Source: Bacteroidales bacterium (GTDB lineage Bacteria; Bacteroidota; Bacteroidia; Bacteroidales; Muribaculaceae). Taken from it: 40,282 nt of DNA. The notes under the pieces are model-generated. The model made no database searches. It saw only the letters and a list, made by a program, of their open reading frames with translations, and was not told the origin of the DNA. Made by a program: the position numbers and the translations under genes. The number at the start of each line of letters is the position of its first letter. Position 1 is the first letter of the stretch. Positions 30,707 to 39,435 of the stretch are shown piece by piece. Where the stretch lies: assembly GCA_014800385.1 (NCBI GenBank), contig JAAVGE010000034.1:1-40282 (forward strand), in the 5' to 3' direction.

Positions 30707-33679
30707 CTATATATCGGACGCACTCTCCGGTTTAAGAACAACCCCTACCCCTTTGCGACCGTTTATGCTGATTTCAAGCGGATGGGCAAAGCGTACCACA
30801 CGCACGTATTCTCCTTCATATTCGGCAGGTAGGGAATCGAGGTAATCAATATCGTAGAGACCGTCGCCGGTGAACGGGTTAATGGTGAAGTAACCCACAC
30901 CGAACGAGGTGAGATTCTGGAAGAAGTGTGTGCCCTGGCTCGGTTCTACCCTGAAACTGTTCAATGCCGATTCACAGATGATTCGGGCATTGCAGATGTC
31001 GGGCCATTTCACCGGTATGCCGAGAGCATTATCCGACGAGCCCCAGCGACCGGGACCCACCAGAACATAGTAGCGCTGCGCCTCCTGGAACTGCTTGTTT
31101 ATTTCACTCAGTTCATGCGCTATGGCGGGAGTGTGAAGCGAGTCGAAGGCGGAGGGTTTCACATATATTATCGTGTCGACTCCATCGATGTTGCCATGTC
31201 CGAGAGCAAGATTGCTTTTCAGGATGGCACGTGAGTCGGGTATATCAAGCAGGTTGTCGTCTACCACCGCCTTACGGTCGATGATAGGACGTATCTGAAG
31301 CCAGTAGAGATGTCCTTTGTTGTCTGAATTGTAGTTTATCAATCCGGCAAACTCAATCTCTACGGGGCGTTGCATCTCTTTCTGCCCTGTCGTAAGCATG
31401 AACTCCAGGGCTTCTGCCAGAGGGAACATGTTGTGCTGCAGGATGTTGGCGAAGGTCACCAGTTTACGTCCGAAACCTTGATCGGTGTCACGAATCCACT
31501 GGTCACGTGCGTCGTAGGTTGACACCATGTAGCGGAGATGACCGTTCTTGGCATAATCCTGAATGTTGAGTTTCGCTATGTTGAATGCGTCATTGACCTG
31601 AAACCGCGAGTTAACATCTTTCATGTCAAGGGCATAGAAGTCGCGCTGTGTGTCGCGCAAAGCCAGGTCGAGCGTTGATGTCTGGAGTACTTTTCCGGGG
31701 TGGCGAGGTGAGAAACGGAGGCTCAGACCGCCGTCAACGATATATTTTCCCAATCCTACGGCCACCTCAACCACACCCTCCTCGGGTTGCTCATCGTTGA
31801 TGGGGTAATAGTTCAGTGAACGTCCCACGCCGGCAAACGAGGGGAAGTAATAGCCATCGATCTCTCTACCTACCACCTCCTGGATGATGACCGCCATCTT
31901 TTCCTGGTCGATGATGTTGCTGGTAGCGGTCATATATGCCTTGGAGTCAGCGTAAAAAACTGATGCGTACACACCCTTAATGGCATCGACCAGAAGTTTG
32001 AGCATCTGCTCGCGGTCGGGCACATTGGGTATCATGTAGGTTGAGTAGATTCCGGCGAAAGGCTGATAGTGGGAATCCTCCAGCAAACTTGAACTGCGCA
32101 CTGCCAGCGGGGTGTCAACCACCTCGAACAGCGCATAGAAATCCTCACGCAACCTTTCGGGGAGTTTGGCAGCAAGGAAAGCCTCAAGTATCTCACTGTC
32201 AGGAGCATTGCTCAGGGCAATGGGATAAAGGTCGTTCTCCACCATGAACTCATCGAAAATGTCGGTGCAGAGCACCACGGTGCGCGGAATGGTAATGGTT
32301 ATCCCCTTGAAGTTGTCGCAGATGGGGTGTTTCTTTATTATCGAGTCGATGAAAGCCAGACCGCGTCCTTTACCTCCGAGCGATCCTTCGCCGATTCGGG
32401 CGAAGTTGGAGTAGTAGTCGAAACGGTCTTTCTGGAATATGGCAACCACACCGCGGTTTTTCATCTTGCGATATTTCACAATGAGGTCGAAGAAAAGTTG
32501 ACGTACGGCGGGCGCCTCCTCGATGGAAAGGAACTTATGCTCCTTCACCACCTCGGCAATGGGGAACATGGCGCGGGAGTAGAGCCAGCGGGAGATGTCG
32601 TTGCGCCGCGCATGATAGAACAGACTCTTGTCAGGGATACTGAATATCTCGCGCTGCATATCCTTAAGATTGCAGATGCGTGTTATCTCTTCGCCGGTGT
32701 CCGGGTCGCGGATGATGAAATCGCCGAAGCCGAAGTTTTTCTTGATGGCCCGTTCAAGGTCAACGGAGAGTTTCTTTGAGTTCTTGTCGATGAAAATGCC
32801 GTTGAACGCACCCACATATTTCTCGTTTTCAAGTTCGGTTGATTCAACGATTATGGGCAGATAAGGGTCACGGCTGCGCAGATATTCAGCCAGACGTATC
32901 CCGGCATGAGGGTCTTTTTTCCCTTCACGCATGAACGACACGTCGGTGATCACACCAAGCATGTTGCTGCCATATTCGTCGTAAATTTTCAGTGCCTCCT
33001 CATAGGTACGGGCAAGCATCACTTTGGGACGCCCGCGCATACGCAGCATCTGCTCATGCTCGTTGAGCGCCTCGGTGGAGAACTCCATCGACTGCTTGAG
33101 AAGGAACTTGTAGATGTGGGGTAGAACCGAAGAATAGAATCGCACGGAGTCCTCGACAAGAAGAATTGTCTGCACCCCTACGTTCTTGATGTCGTTGTCG
33201 GCGTTCATCGAGTCCTCGAGCAGTTTGATTATACCCAGGAGCAGGTCAACATTGCCGAGCCATGAAAAAACGTAGTCCACACCGCTCAGATCCTCTGTTG
33301 AGATGCGGCGTGTAACCTCCTTTGAGAAGGGTGTCAGAACGATAATCGGGATTGTGGGATAAGCCCGTTTGATATCTTTAGCCACGCTGAATGTTTCGGA
33401 CAGATCACTGCCGGGCATGGCTATAATGAGGTCATACCGCTTTTTTGACAGTTCGGCGAAAGCCTCGTTGATATGCGCCACACGTGTCACACGCGGGGGT
33501 GAACTGAGGTTCAGAGCGACATATTCGAAGTAGAGTTGCTCATCTACACGACCATCCTCCTCCATCATGAAAGCATCGTAGGGCGATGCCACAAGAAGGA
33601 CGTTGAAAATGCGGCGTTGCATCAAATCCTGAAACGCCGTATCTTTCAAATACATCTGACTTAAGAATTCCTCGTTCAT
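30707..33679 (-). CDS. Double-receiver / PEP-synthase N-domain (ATP-grasp) fusion protein
   Basis: 990 residues. Residues about 24-155 look like a degenerate receiver (FNVLLVASPYDAF, YDLIIAM with Met88 where the phospho-Asp should be). Residues about 170-310 are a second receiver with LLVEDS and a candidate phospho-Asp246 in GVITDVSF. Residues about 428-800 are the PPDK_N/PEP-synthase ATP-binding domain: GSLGGKGRGLAF, VRSSSLLEDSHYQPFAG (527-543) and LQIRPI (794-799). The swivelling phosphohistidine domain (GGxxxHAAI) and the PEP-binding barrel are absent. The C-terminal ~190 residues have GPGRWGSSDNALGIPV and are unrecognised. A true PEP synthase is therefore ruled out. A phosphorylation-responsive nucleotide-using enzyme is inferred. 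First gene of its operon, with a consensus promoter. Confidence 0.87.
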   Translation of the reverse strand: MNEEFLSQMYLKDTAFQDLMQRRIFNVLLVASPYDAFMMEEDGRVDEQLYFEYVALNLSSPPRVTRVAHINEAFAELSKKRYDLIIAMPGSDLSETFSVAKDIKRAYPTIPIIVLTPFSKEVTRRISTEDLSGVDYVFSWLGNVDLLLGIIKLLEDSMNADNDIKNVGVQTILLVEDSVRFYSSVLPHIYKFLLKQSMEFSTEALNEHEQMLRMRGRPKVMLARTYEEALKIYDEYGSNMLGVITDVSFMREGKKDPHAGIRLAEYLRSRDPYLPIIVESTELENEKYVGAFNGIFIDKNSKKLSVDLERAIKKNFGFGDFIIRDPDTGEEITRICNLKDMQREIFSIPDKSLFYHARRNDISRWLYSRAMFPIAEVVKEHKFLSIEEAPAVRQLFFDLIVKYRKMKNRGVVAIFQKDRFDYYSNFARIGEGSLGGKGRGLAFIDSIIKKHPICDNFKGITITIPRTVVLCTDIFDEFMVENDLYPIALSNAPDSEILEAFLAAKLPERLREDFYALFEVVDTPLAVRSSSLLEDSHYQPFAGIYSTYMIPNVPDREQMLKLLVDAIKGVYASVFYADSKAYMTATSNIIDQEKMAVIIQEVVGREIDGYYFPSFAGVGRSLNYYPINDEQPEEGVVEVAVGLGKYIVDGGLSLRFSPRHPGKVLQTSTLDLALRDTQRDFYALDMKDVNSRFQVNDAFNIAKLNIQDYAKNGHLRYMVSTYDARDQWIRDTDQGFGRKLVTFANILQHNMFPLAEALEFMLTTGQKEMQRPVEIEFAGLINYNSDNKGHLYWLQIRPIIDRKAVVDDNLLDIPDSRAILKSNLALGHGNIDGVDTIIYVKPSAFDSLHTPAIAHELSEINKQFQEAQRYYVLVGPGRWGSSDNALGIPVKWPDICNARIICESALNSFRVEPSQGTHFFQNLTSFGVGYFTINPFTGDGLYDIDYLDSLPAEYEGEYVRVVRFAHPLEISINGRKGVGVVLKPESASDI

Positions 33680-33712
33680 TAATCAATATTTGGATTGCAA
33701 TCAAATATCCCT

Positions 33713-33743
33713 CAAAGTTACGAATTAATCAGTGATAATCCAA
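33713..33743 (-). promoter_or_regulatory. Promoter of the six-gene operon 33679-23745
   Basis: On the minus strand, TTG (33743-33741), 20 bases, then TAACTTTG (33720-33713), matching the consensus. A 10-base palindrome GATTGCAATC (33693-33702) lies in the short leader before the start codon. Confidence 0.7.
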
Positions 33744-33772
33744 CTGATACATGGAATTTTTCTCCATAAGCA

Positions 33773-33816
33773 CGAAAAAGAGGGTTGAAATGCCTGAAAA
33801 TCGGCATTTCAACCCT
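33773..33816 (-). terminator. Terminator of the kdsA operon
   Basis: A perfect 14-bp stem (33781-33794 with 33803-33816) with an 8-base loop, followed on the minus strand by CTTTTTCG. It lies 26 bases after the kdsA stop codon and insulates the next operon. Confidence 0.9.
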
Positions 33817-33841
33817 TAGATATTCGGTTTTTACCTTGCGC

Positions 33842-34654
33842 CTATAACGACACTACGGCTTTGCGCAGGACTGTAAGTTCTTCGAGGAGTCGGGGGAGGA
33901 GACTGAGTTGGAGCATATTCGCCCCGTCACTTTTCGCCACGGCAGGGTTCTGATGGGTTTCGATGAACAATCCGTCCACCCCCACGGCGATACCGGCCTT
34001 TGCAACAGTTGAAATCAGGTCGGGGCGACCTCCGGTTACTCCCGCCGCCTGATTGGGCTGCTGCAGCGAGTGGGTGATGTCAAGTATGACGGGACAATCA
34101 TTTTTCTGCATTTCGGGGATACCGCGATAGTCAATCACCAAGTCCTGATAGCCGAAGGTGGTGCCACGCTCGGTTATGGCCACCTGATTGTTTCCGGCAT
34201 CACGCACTTTCTGAACGGCAAACTTCATTGATTCCGGCGACAGGAACTGTCCTTTTTTGATGTTTACCATCTTGCCTGTCTGAGCGGCTGCGATAAGGAG
34301 GTCGGTCTGACGGCACAGGAAGGCGGGAATCTGGAGTACGTCGACATATTCGGCGGCCATGGCAGCCTCCTCGGCCGAGTGAATATCTGTCACTACGGGG
34401 ATGTTGTAGGTGTCACGCACCTTACGGAGTATTTCCAGGGCTTTCAGGTCACCTATGCCGGTAAATGAATCGATACGCGAGCGGTTGGCCTTGCGGTAAC
34501 TTCCCTTGAAAACGTATGGTATGCGCAGTGCTGCGGTAAGTTCCGACACTTGGCCTGCGATATCCATTGCCATCTGTTCACCTTCGATTACACACGGTCC
34601 GGCAAGCAGAAAGAAGTTATCGGTTGATTTGAGATATGAAATGATGTCAGTCAT
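33842..34654 (-). CDS. kdsA: 3-deoxy-8-phosphooctulonate (KDO-8-P) synthase
   Basis: 270 residues from the ATG at 34654, chosen because upstream codons of the frame lie inside rsmE and are not protein-like. It condenses PEP with arabinose-5-phosphate to make KDO-8-P for the lipopolysaccharide core. Motifs: LLAGPCVIEG, FKGSYRKANRSR (PEP/A5P binding), TDIHSAEEA, QIPAFLCRQTDLL, KKGQFLSP, DITHSLQQPN and GLFIETHQNP. The Cys in AGPC marks the metal-dependent class (as in Aquifex), not the Asn-containing E. coli type. Last gene of its operon, overlapping rsmE by 8 bases. Confidence 0.96.
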   Translation of the reverse strand: MTDIISYLKSTDNFFLLAGPCVIEGEQMAMDIAGQVSELTAALRIPYVFKGSYRKANRSRIDSFTGIGDLKALEILRKVRDTYNIPVVTDIHSAEEAAMAAEYVDVLQIPAFLCRQTDLLIAAAQTGKMVNIKKGQFLSPESMKFAVQKVRDAGNNQVAITERGTTFGYQDLVIDYRGIPEMQKNDCPVILDITHSLQQPNQAAGVTGGRPDLISTVAKAGIAVGVDGLFIETHQNPAVAKSDGANMLQLSLLPRLLEELTVLRKAVVSL

Positions 34655-35360
34655 TTTTGATTTGGTTGATTGTGTGAAACATTGAGCATGCCACCATAGC
34701 GGCGGTTTCGGTGCGCAGTCGGGCATCACCGAGCGTAACAGGCTGATAGCCTGCGGCTATGGTGTCGGTTATCTCTTTGGTTGAGAAATCGCCTTCGGGA
34801 CCTATGAGTATGGTGGCACTCTGATCGGGGTCGTATAGCGAAACAAGTTTGCGACGCGGTATTTCCGGGGCACAGTATGCCACGAATTTCTGCTGTGAAC
34901 TGTCAGTGGCTATAAATTCGCTTATCGGGGTCATCTCCGCAATCTCCGGCAAGGTTGCTTTCAGCGACTGCTTCATTGCCGATACGGCGATTTTCACGAG
35001 TCGTTCGGTTTTTATCTCCTTACGTTCGGAGTAACGACACGAGAGGGGCACGATACGGTCTACCCCCATCTCCACCAACTTTTCCACGAGCCACTCCATG
35101 CGGTCCATATTCTTTGTCGGAGCAACGGCGACGGTAATTGGCGCATGCCAGTAGGCGGGGATAACGGTGCTTGACAATATCTCCAGTTGGGCATGTTTCT
35201 GATGGGCCACGGTAAGGCGGCAATTGTAACTGTTACCTTTACCGTCGACCACCTGCAATGGGTCACCCTCTTTCATGCGCAGGACACGCACGCAGTGGGC
35301 TGAATCGCTTTCCGGGAGGGTCAGCGTCCGGAGTATGTCAGGCGCATAAAACTGTATCAT
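34647..35360 (-). CDS. rsmE: 16S rRNA (uracil-1498-N3) methyltransferase
   Basis: 237 residues. An N-terminal PUA-like domain (SAHCVRVLRMKEGDPLQVVDG) precedes a SPOUT-fold catalytic domain with the deep knot: AVAPTKNMDRMEWLVEKLVE, ILIGPEGDFS and LGDARLRTETA, which bind S-adenosylmethionine. It methylates N3 of U1498 in 16S rRNA. It begins in the stop codon of the MFS gene (4-base ATGA overlap) and its end overlaps kdsA by 8 bases, so the three are tightly coupled. Confidence 0.95.
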   Translation of the reverse strand: MIQFYAPDILRTLTLPESDSAHCVRVLRMKEGDPLQVVDGKGNSYNCRLTVAHQKHAQLEILSSTVIPAYWHAPITVAVAPTKNMDRMEWLVEKLVEMGVDRIVPLSCRYSERKEIKTERLVKIAVSAMKQSLKATLPEIAEMTPISEFIATDSSQQKFVAYCAPEIPRRKLVSLYDPDQSATILIGPEGDFSTKEITDTIAAGYQPVTLGDARLRTETAAMVACSMFHTINQIKND

Positions 35361-36667
35361 AGCGTTTCTACCATACCTGCGGGATCATCCTCAGCCACCT
35401 CCTTGATGTCAGTCGGAGTCTTTGCAGGTTTATTCTTGAAGATGAAGAAGAAAAGGATGGCTACAACAAGCGCGTATGCGGCGAAAATCATCCATGAGGT
35501 GTGCCATCCTGCTATCTGAGCCTCCCCTTCGGGTTGCGAGAACACCAGGTGTGAAATCACAGCCTGTGCACCGAGTGTGCCGACGGTGGCACCGATGCCG
35601 TTGGTCATGATCATGAACAGACCTTGAGCGGAACTACGGATGGATATATCTGTCTGCTGGTCAACATAGAGCGAACCGGACACATTGAAGAAGTCGAACG
35701 CAACGCCATAGACTATCATCGACATGATAAGGAAAGCCACACCCATGGGGGTTGCGTCGCCTATGCCGAACAGTCCGAAACGGAGCACCCAGGCCAGCAT
35801 CGCCATCAGCATAACAACCTTGATGCCGAATTTGCGGAGGAAGAAGGGGATGAGCAATATGCAGAGTGTCTCACTCATCTGTGAAAGCGATATCAGGGCA
35901 TTGGCATTCTGACCTATCAGAGTATCCTTACCGAAAGCCTGAATGAAGGGGTTTGCAAAACCGTTGGTAATCTGCAGCGATACGCCCAGAAGCATACTGA
36001 AGATGAAGAATACCGCCATGTTGCGATCCTTGAAAAGTTTGAATGCGTTAAGACCAAGCGCCTCGGAAAGTGATTTCTTTTTGTCTGATTTCTTCACGGG
36101 GCAATTCGGCATGGTGAGCGCATAGATAGTCAGAATCAGGCTCATGGCACCTGAAGTGATCAACTGGGCGTATGTGTTCTGGAATCCGGTGAAGTTCACG
36201 AACAGCATCAGGATGATGAAGCCTATTGTTCCGAAGATGCGGATGGGAGGGAAATGCTTCACTGTGTCAAGTCCGGCACGATCCAAAGCGTTGTATGAAA
36301 CGGAATTAGCCAAACCGATGGTAGGCATGAAGAACGCCACCGACAATGTATAGAGAGTAAAGAGCGGACCGAAAGCGGGCTGAGGATTGAAACAGCCGTA
36401 AAGACCTGCACCAATCATGAACACACCGGCAAAGAAATGGCTTAAAGAGAGCATTTTCTGTGCAGGAATCCAGCGGTCGGCGATGATACCGAATATGGCG
36501 GGGGTGAAAATCGACACTATACCCTGCACGGCATAGAATGACCCGATATGGTTGGCCAGACCGGCATTAATAAGATAACTTCCTAACGAGGTGAGGTACG
36601 CTCCCCAAACGGCGAACTCCAACAGGAGCATCAGCGCAAGGCGGGATTTCAGTACAATTTGATTCAT
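35357..36667 (-). CDS. MFS transporter, nucleoside:H+ symporter type
   Basis: 436 residues with twelve predicted membrane helices. It matches the Nuc_H_symport (NupG/XapB-like) branch of the major facilitator superfamily: LLLEFAVWGAYLTSLGSYL at the N-terminus, FTPAIFGIIADRWIPAQKML in the helix 2-3 loop, and a later YGVAFDFFNVSGSLYVDQQT. It would import nucleosides using the proton gradient. The C-terminus is cytosolic and acidic. It is 25 bases after the bifunctional nuclease gene and overlaps rsmE by 4 bases. Confidence 0.9.
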   Translation of the reverse strand: MNQIVLKSRLALMLLLEFAVWGAYLTSLGSYLINAGLANHIGSFYAVQGIVSIFTPAIFGIIADRWIPAQKMLSLSHFFAGVFMIGAGLYGCFNPQPAFGPLFTLYTLSVAFFMPTIGLANSVSYNALDRAGLDTVKHFPPIRIFGTIGFIILMLFVNFTGFQNTYAQLITSGAMSLILTIYALTMPNCPVKKSDKKKSLSEALGLNAFKLFKDRNMAVFFIFSMLLGVSLQITNGFANPFIQAFGKDTLIGQNANALISLSQMSETLCILLIPFFLRKFGIKVVMLMAMLAWVLRFGLFGIGDATPMGVAFLIMSMIVYGVAFDFFNVSGSLYVDQQTDISIRSSAQGLFMIMTNGIGATVGTLGAQAVISHLVFSQPEGEAQIAGWHTSWMIFAAYALVVAILFFFIFKNKPAKTPTDIKEVAEDDPAGMVETL

Positions 36668-36692
36668 GATATTTTATGTGTAGGTTGGTTTA

Positions 36693-37316
36693 TTATAATT
36701 CAAAATCTTTTGTTCCGGAGGAGTCGCGTTTGCGTGCGAGAAGTTCGCTGACGCGCGACGCTTCCTCGTAATCCTCCAGTTCTATCAGTCGTGCGAGATA
36801 TTCTTCCAGTTCGCTGACCGTGAAATCTTCTATCGCAGGTGTGCCGGATTCCGTTCCGAAAGCCTTCTCTATCTCCGGATCGGGTTGCGGTTCCTCCTCC
36901 TGAATCTCCATCACGAACCCTGTGGCACGGAGAATCTCCTCGGTGGTAAAGATAGGCGACTTGGTGCGCATGGCTATCGCTATGGCATCGGAGGTCCGGG
37001 AGTCGAGCACAACAGTGCGCTCGCCGTCGGTGAAGGTAAGTTCGGAGTAGAATATACCATCCTCGAACTTATAGATGAACACATCGCGCAGTGTCACCCC
37101 GAAGGCATGTGCGAAACTGGCGAAAAGGTCGTGGGAGATGGGACGTGGCGGACGCACCCCTTCGAGACGTATGGCTATGGACTGCGCCTCGGGTACACCT
37201 ATCACCACGGGTATGCGACGGGGTCCATGCAGTTCGGCAAGAATCAGGGCATACGCACCCTGGCGTATCTCCCCTACCGAAATTCCCATCACTCTGAGTT
37301 CAACGCGCTGCTCCAT
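36693..37316 (-). CDS. Bifunctional nuclease family protein (DUF151) with UVR-like tail
   Basis: 207 residues. The DUF151 domain spans about 5-140: LRVMGISVGEIRQGAYALIL, RRIPVVIGVPEAQSIAIRLEG, PISHDLFASFAHAFG and VVLDSRTSDAIAIAMR, all hallmarks of the family. Residues about 165-200 (SELEEYLARLIELEDYEEAS) look like a UvrB/UvrC-type (UVR) helical hairpin, a module that binds partner proteins. Plant and some bacterial members degrade DNA and RNA in vitro; the bacterial role is unclear. It starts one base after the mnmA stop region (37316/37318). Confidence 0.9.
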   Translation of the reverse strand: MEQRVELRVMGISVGEIRQGAYALILAELHGPRRIPVVIGVPEAQSIAIRLEGVRPPRPISHDLFASFAHAFGVTLRDVFIYKFEDGIFYSELTFTDGERTVVLDSRTSDAIAIAMRTKSPIFTTEEILRATGFVMEIQEEEPQPDPEIEKAFGTESGTPAIEDFTVSELEEYLARLIELEDYEEASRVSELLARKRDSSGTKDFEL

Positions 37317-37317
37317 T

Positions 37318-38403
37318 TCATCTGAGTTTTTCAGGGTTCTGACCTGTTATCACACCACTGCCGTAGCACAGATGCGACTCTTTGTCGTAGATTACCGCGA
37401 ACTGTCCGGGAGCGATACCCTGAACGGGAGTTTCACTCTCGATGATATATTCTCGTTCGCCCAGCCGGGTTAAACGTGCCTTGAGGAACTGCGGCATGTG
37501 GCGGTTCTTGAAGGTTATCTCCACGTTGCGGCACTCCTCCTTCCACGGGTCGAGGGTGATGAAGTGCATCTCATCGAGGTGGATCAGTTTGCCATACTGC
37601 TTTTCGGTGTCATAGCCGTTTGATACGTATATGACGTTATCGTGGATATTCTTTTTAACCACATACCACGGACCACCGCTCAGACCAAGACCTTTGCGCT
37701 GACCGATGGTGTGGAACCAGAATCCGTTGTGTTCACCAAGTTTGCGTCCGGTTTCTATTTCGATAATTGGACCTTTTTTCTCGCCTAAATGGCGGCGTAT
37801 GAAGTCGTTATAGTTGATTTTCCCTAAGAAGCATATCCCTTGACTATCCTTACGGAAGGCGTTAGGCATGTGTGTTGCCACGGCTATCTCACGCACTTTG
37901 GCTTTGGGGAGGTCACCGATAGGAAACATGATATGCTCCAACTGCGGATAGGTTATCTGCGCCAGAAAATCTGTCTGGTCCTTGACCAGATCCACCCCTG
38001 TGGAAAGGAACACCTTGCCGTCGATCTCGGTGGTGGTGGCGTAGTGCCCGGTGGCTGTCTTGTCAAACTCATGCCCCCAGCGTTCCTCGAAAAACCCGAA
38101 CTTGATCATTTTGTTGCACATCATGTCGGGGTTAGGTGTAAGCCCGGCTTTGACCGTTCGGAGTGCATATTCCATCACGTGGTCCCAATACTCCTCATGG
38201 AGCGACACTACGTTAAACGGCAGGCCATAGCGTGAGGCTATGAGTTGACACATTTCAATATCTTCCTCAGCCGAACAGTCTCCCTCACCGTTGTCCATTC
38301 CAATACGAATGTAGAACAGGTGCACATCGTGACCCTGCTCCAACAGTCGATACACGGCCACTGCCGAGTCGACACCGCCGGAAATCAATGCCGCTATCTT
38401 CAT
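37318..38403 (-). CDS. mnmA: tRNA-specific 2-thiouridylase
   Basis: 361 residues. The PP-loop motif is SGGVDS (8-13) for ATP pyrophosphatase chemistry. Catalytic Cys96 is in [13 protein letters not shown], the second catalytic Cys191 is in SQGICFLGK, and [10 protein letters not shown], the MnmA tRNA-contact segment, lies between them. It makes 2-thiouridine at U34 of Lys, Glu and Gln tRNAs, together with a sulfur-relay system not seen here. It overlaps the upstream DUF5106 gene by 4 bases. Confidence 0.95.
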   Translation of the reverse strand: MKIAALISGGVDSAVAVYRLLEQGHDVHLFYIRIGMDNGEGDCSAEEDIEMCQLIASRYGLPFNVVSLHEEYWDHVMEYALRTVKAGLTPNPDMMCNKMIKFGFFEERWGHEFDKTATGHYATTTEIDGKVFLSTGVDLVKDQTDFLAQITYPQLEHIMFPIGDLPKAKVREIAVATHMPNAFRKDSQGICFLGKINYNDFIRRHLGEKKGPIIEIETGRKLGEHNGFWFHTIGQRKGLGLSGGPWYVVKKNIHDNVIYVSNGYDTEKQYGKLIHLDEMHFITLDPWKEECRNVEITFKNRHMPQFLKARLTRLGEREYIIESETPVQGIAPGQFAVIYDKESHLCYGSGVITGQNPEKLR

Positions 38404-39299
38404 TCTGCTGCAGGTACGTTAGTGTTTAACATTCGGTACATTTCAAACAAGCGGCTGGTGTCCAGGTTTTTAGCCAATATTTTATATTTGGGCGACAGAT
38501 AGTAAACGGTAGGCATCATCGGGAAATTGAACATAGTGTCCAGGTCGGGATTTGCACCCACAATCCACTCTTCGGGGAATGTAGCCGCCTTACGTTTGAA
38601 TTCTTCGTTCGGTTCACCGGGATAGAGCATCACCAACTGCAGGAAACCTTTTTCGTGGAGTTGCTTGAGGTTGGTATCGGTTGACTGCATGACACTTATC
38701 ATGCGGCAATCATCACAATCAGGGTCGAAAAACATCAGCACCACACGTTTGCGACCTGCATCGGAAAGCGATCCTTTGGTGCCGTCAGGACGAGTGAAGG
38801 TGATGTCGGGAAGAGTCATTCCAACCTGCGATGTGCCGAGAATGCCGGCCTCATATACAAACGATGCACGGTCAGCCGACGAAATCTTTCCACATTCAGC
38901 AACAGCCTTGGCAAAGGGATAATACAGTTGCTCGCTGAACATCACGGCGGAGTCGGAATAGAGCACTTCGCGGGCTATGGTGCCTAAAGTGAGCAGGTTT
39001 TTCGCATCGGCTTTTCTGACACGCAGAATGAGGTTGTCAACCGAAGCCATGGCGGTGTCGGCCTGAGCCTGTCCCACCAACTGCATGTAATCCTCAAAAG
39101 CCGACTTCATTTTGGCGCGTGACGAGAAGGCGCGCTTCATGTCGCAGCGATCCCAGAAGTGCTCCACCATATAGTTGCAGCGCGGATAGAACCCTTCGAT
39201 GCTTTGAGGAGGGGTGGGATATTGGAAAAATGTATCCTGTGCGGACACATTATTATATATAGCAAGAAGTAAGGTAAAGACAAGAATCAGTTTTTTCAT
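38400..39299 (-). CDS. Exported DUF5106 / thioredoxin-like protein
   Basis: 299 residues from the ATG at 39299, which starts a signal peptide ([20 protein letters not shown]) right after a consensus promoter; an in-frame ATG 14 codons earlier would precede it. Residues about 20-160 match the DUF5106 helical domain of Bacteroidales ([20 protein letters not shown]). Residues about 165-290 are a TlpA/AhpC-like thioredoxin fold with the redox motif DPDCDDC (CxxC) and a cis-Pro region [11 protein letters not shown]. Likely a periplasmic thiol-disulfide or cytochrome-maturation-type oxidoreductase. First gene of the operon leading through mnmA to kdsA. Confidence 0.9.
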   Translation of the reverse strand: MKKLILVFTLLLAIYNNVSAQDTFFQYPTPPQSIEGFYPRCNYMVEHFWDRCDMKRAFSSRAKMKSAFEDYMQLVGQAQADTAMASVDNLILRVRKADAKNLLTLGTIAREVLYSDSAVMFSEQLYYPFAKAVAECGKISSADRASFVYEAGILGTSQVGMTLPDITFTRPDGTKGSLSDAGRKRVVLMFFDPDCDDCRMISVMQSTDTNLKQLHEKGFLQLVMLYPGEPNEEFKRKAATFPEEWIVGANPDLDTMFNFPMMPTVYYLSPKYKILAKNLDTSRLFEMYRMLNTNVPAAE

Positions 39300-39321
39300 C
39301 TCAATATTCATTAATTTACTG

Positions 39322-39353
39322 CAAAGATAATATTTCAACACAAATCACGCAAA
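39322..39353 (-). promoter_or_regulatory. Promoter of the DUF5106-mnmA-kdsA operon
   Basis: On the minus strand, TTTG (39353-39350), 20 bases, then TATCTTTG (39329-39322). Both boxes match the consensus and the start codon is 23 bases further on. Confidence 0.75.
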
Positions 39354-39435
39354 TTCATTGTATTAAAAAAAGAAAAGCATGAACCTGCGAAAGCATGAGT
39401 ACGTTTATTTATAAATATACGTTAACAAATTCATC

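Noticed and set aside
30707..33679. A genuine phosphoenolpyruvate synthase
   Set aside because: The phosphohistidine and PEP-binding domains are missing and two receiver domains are fused in front.
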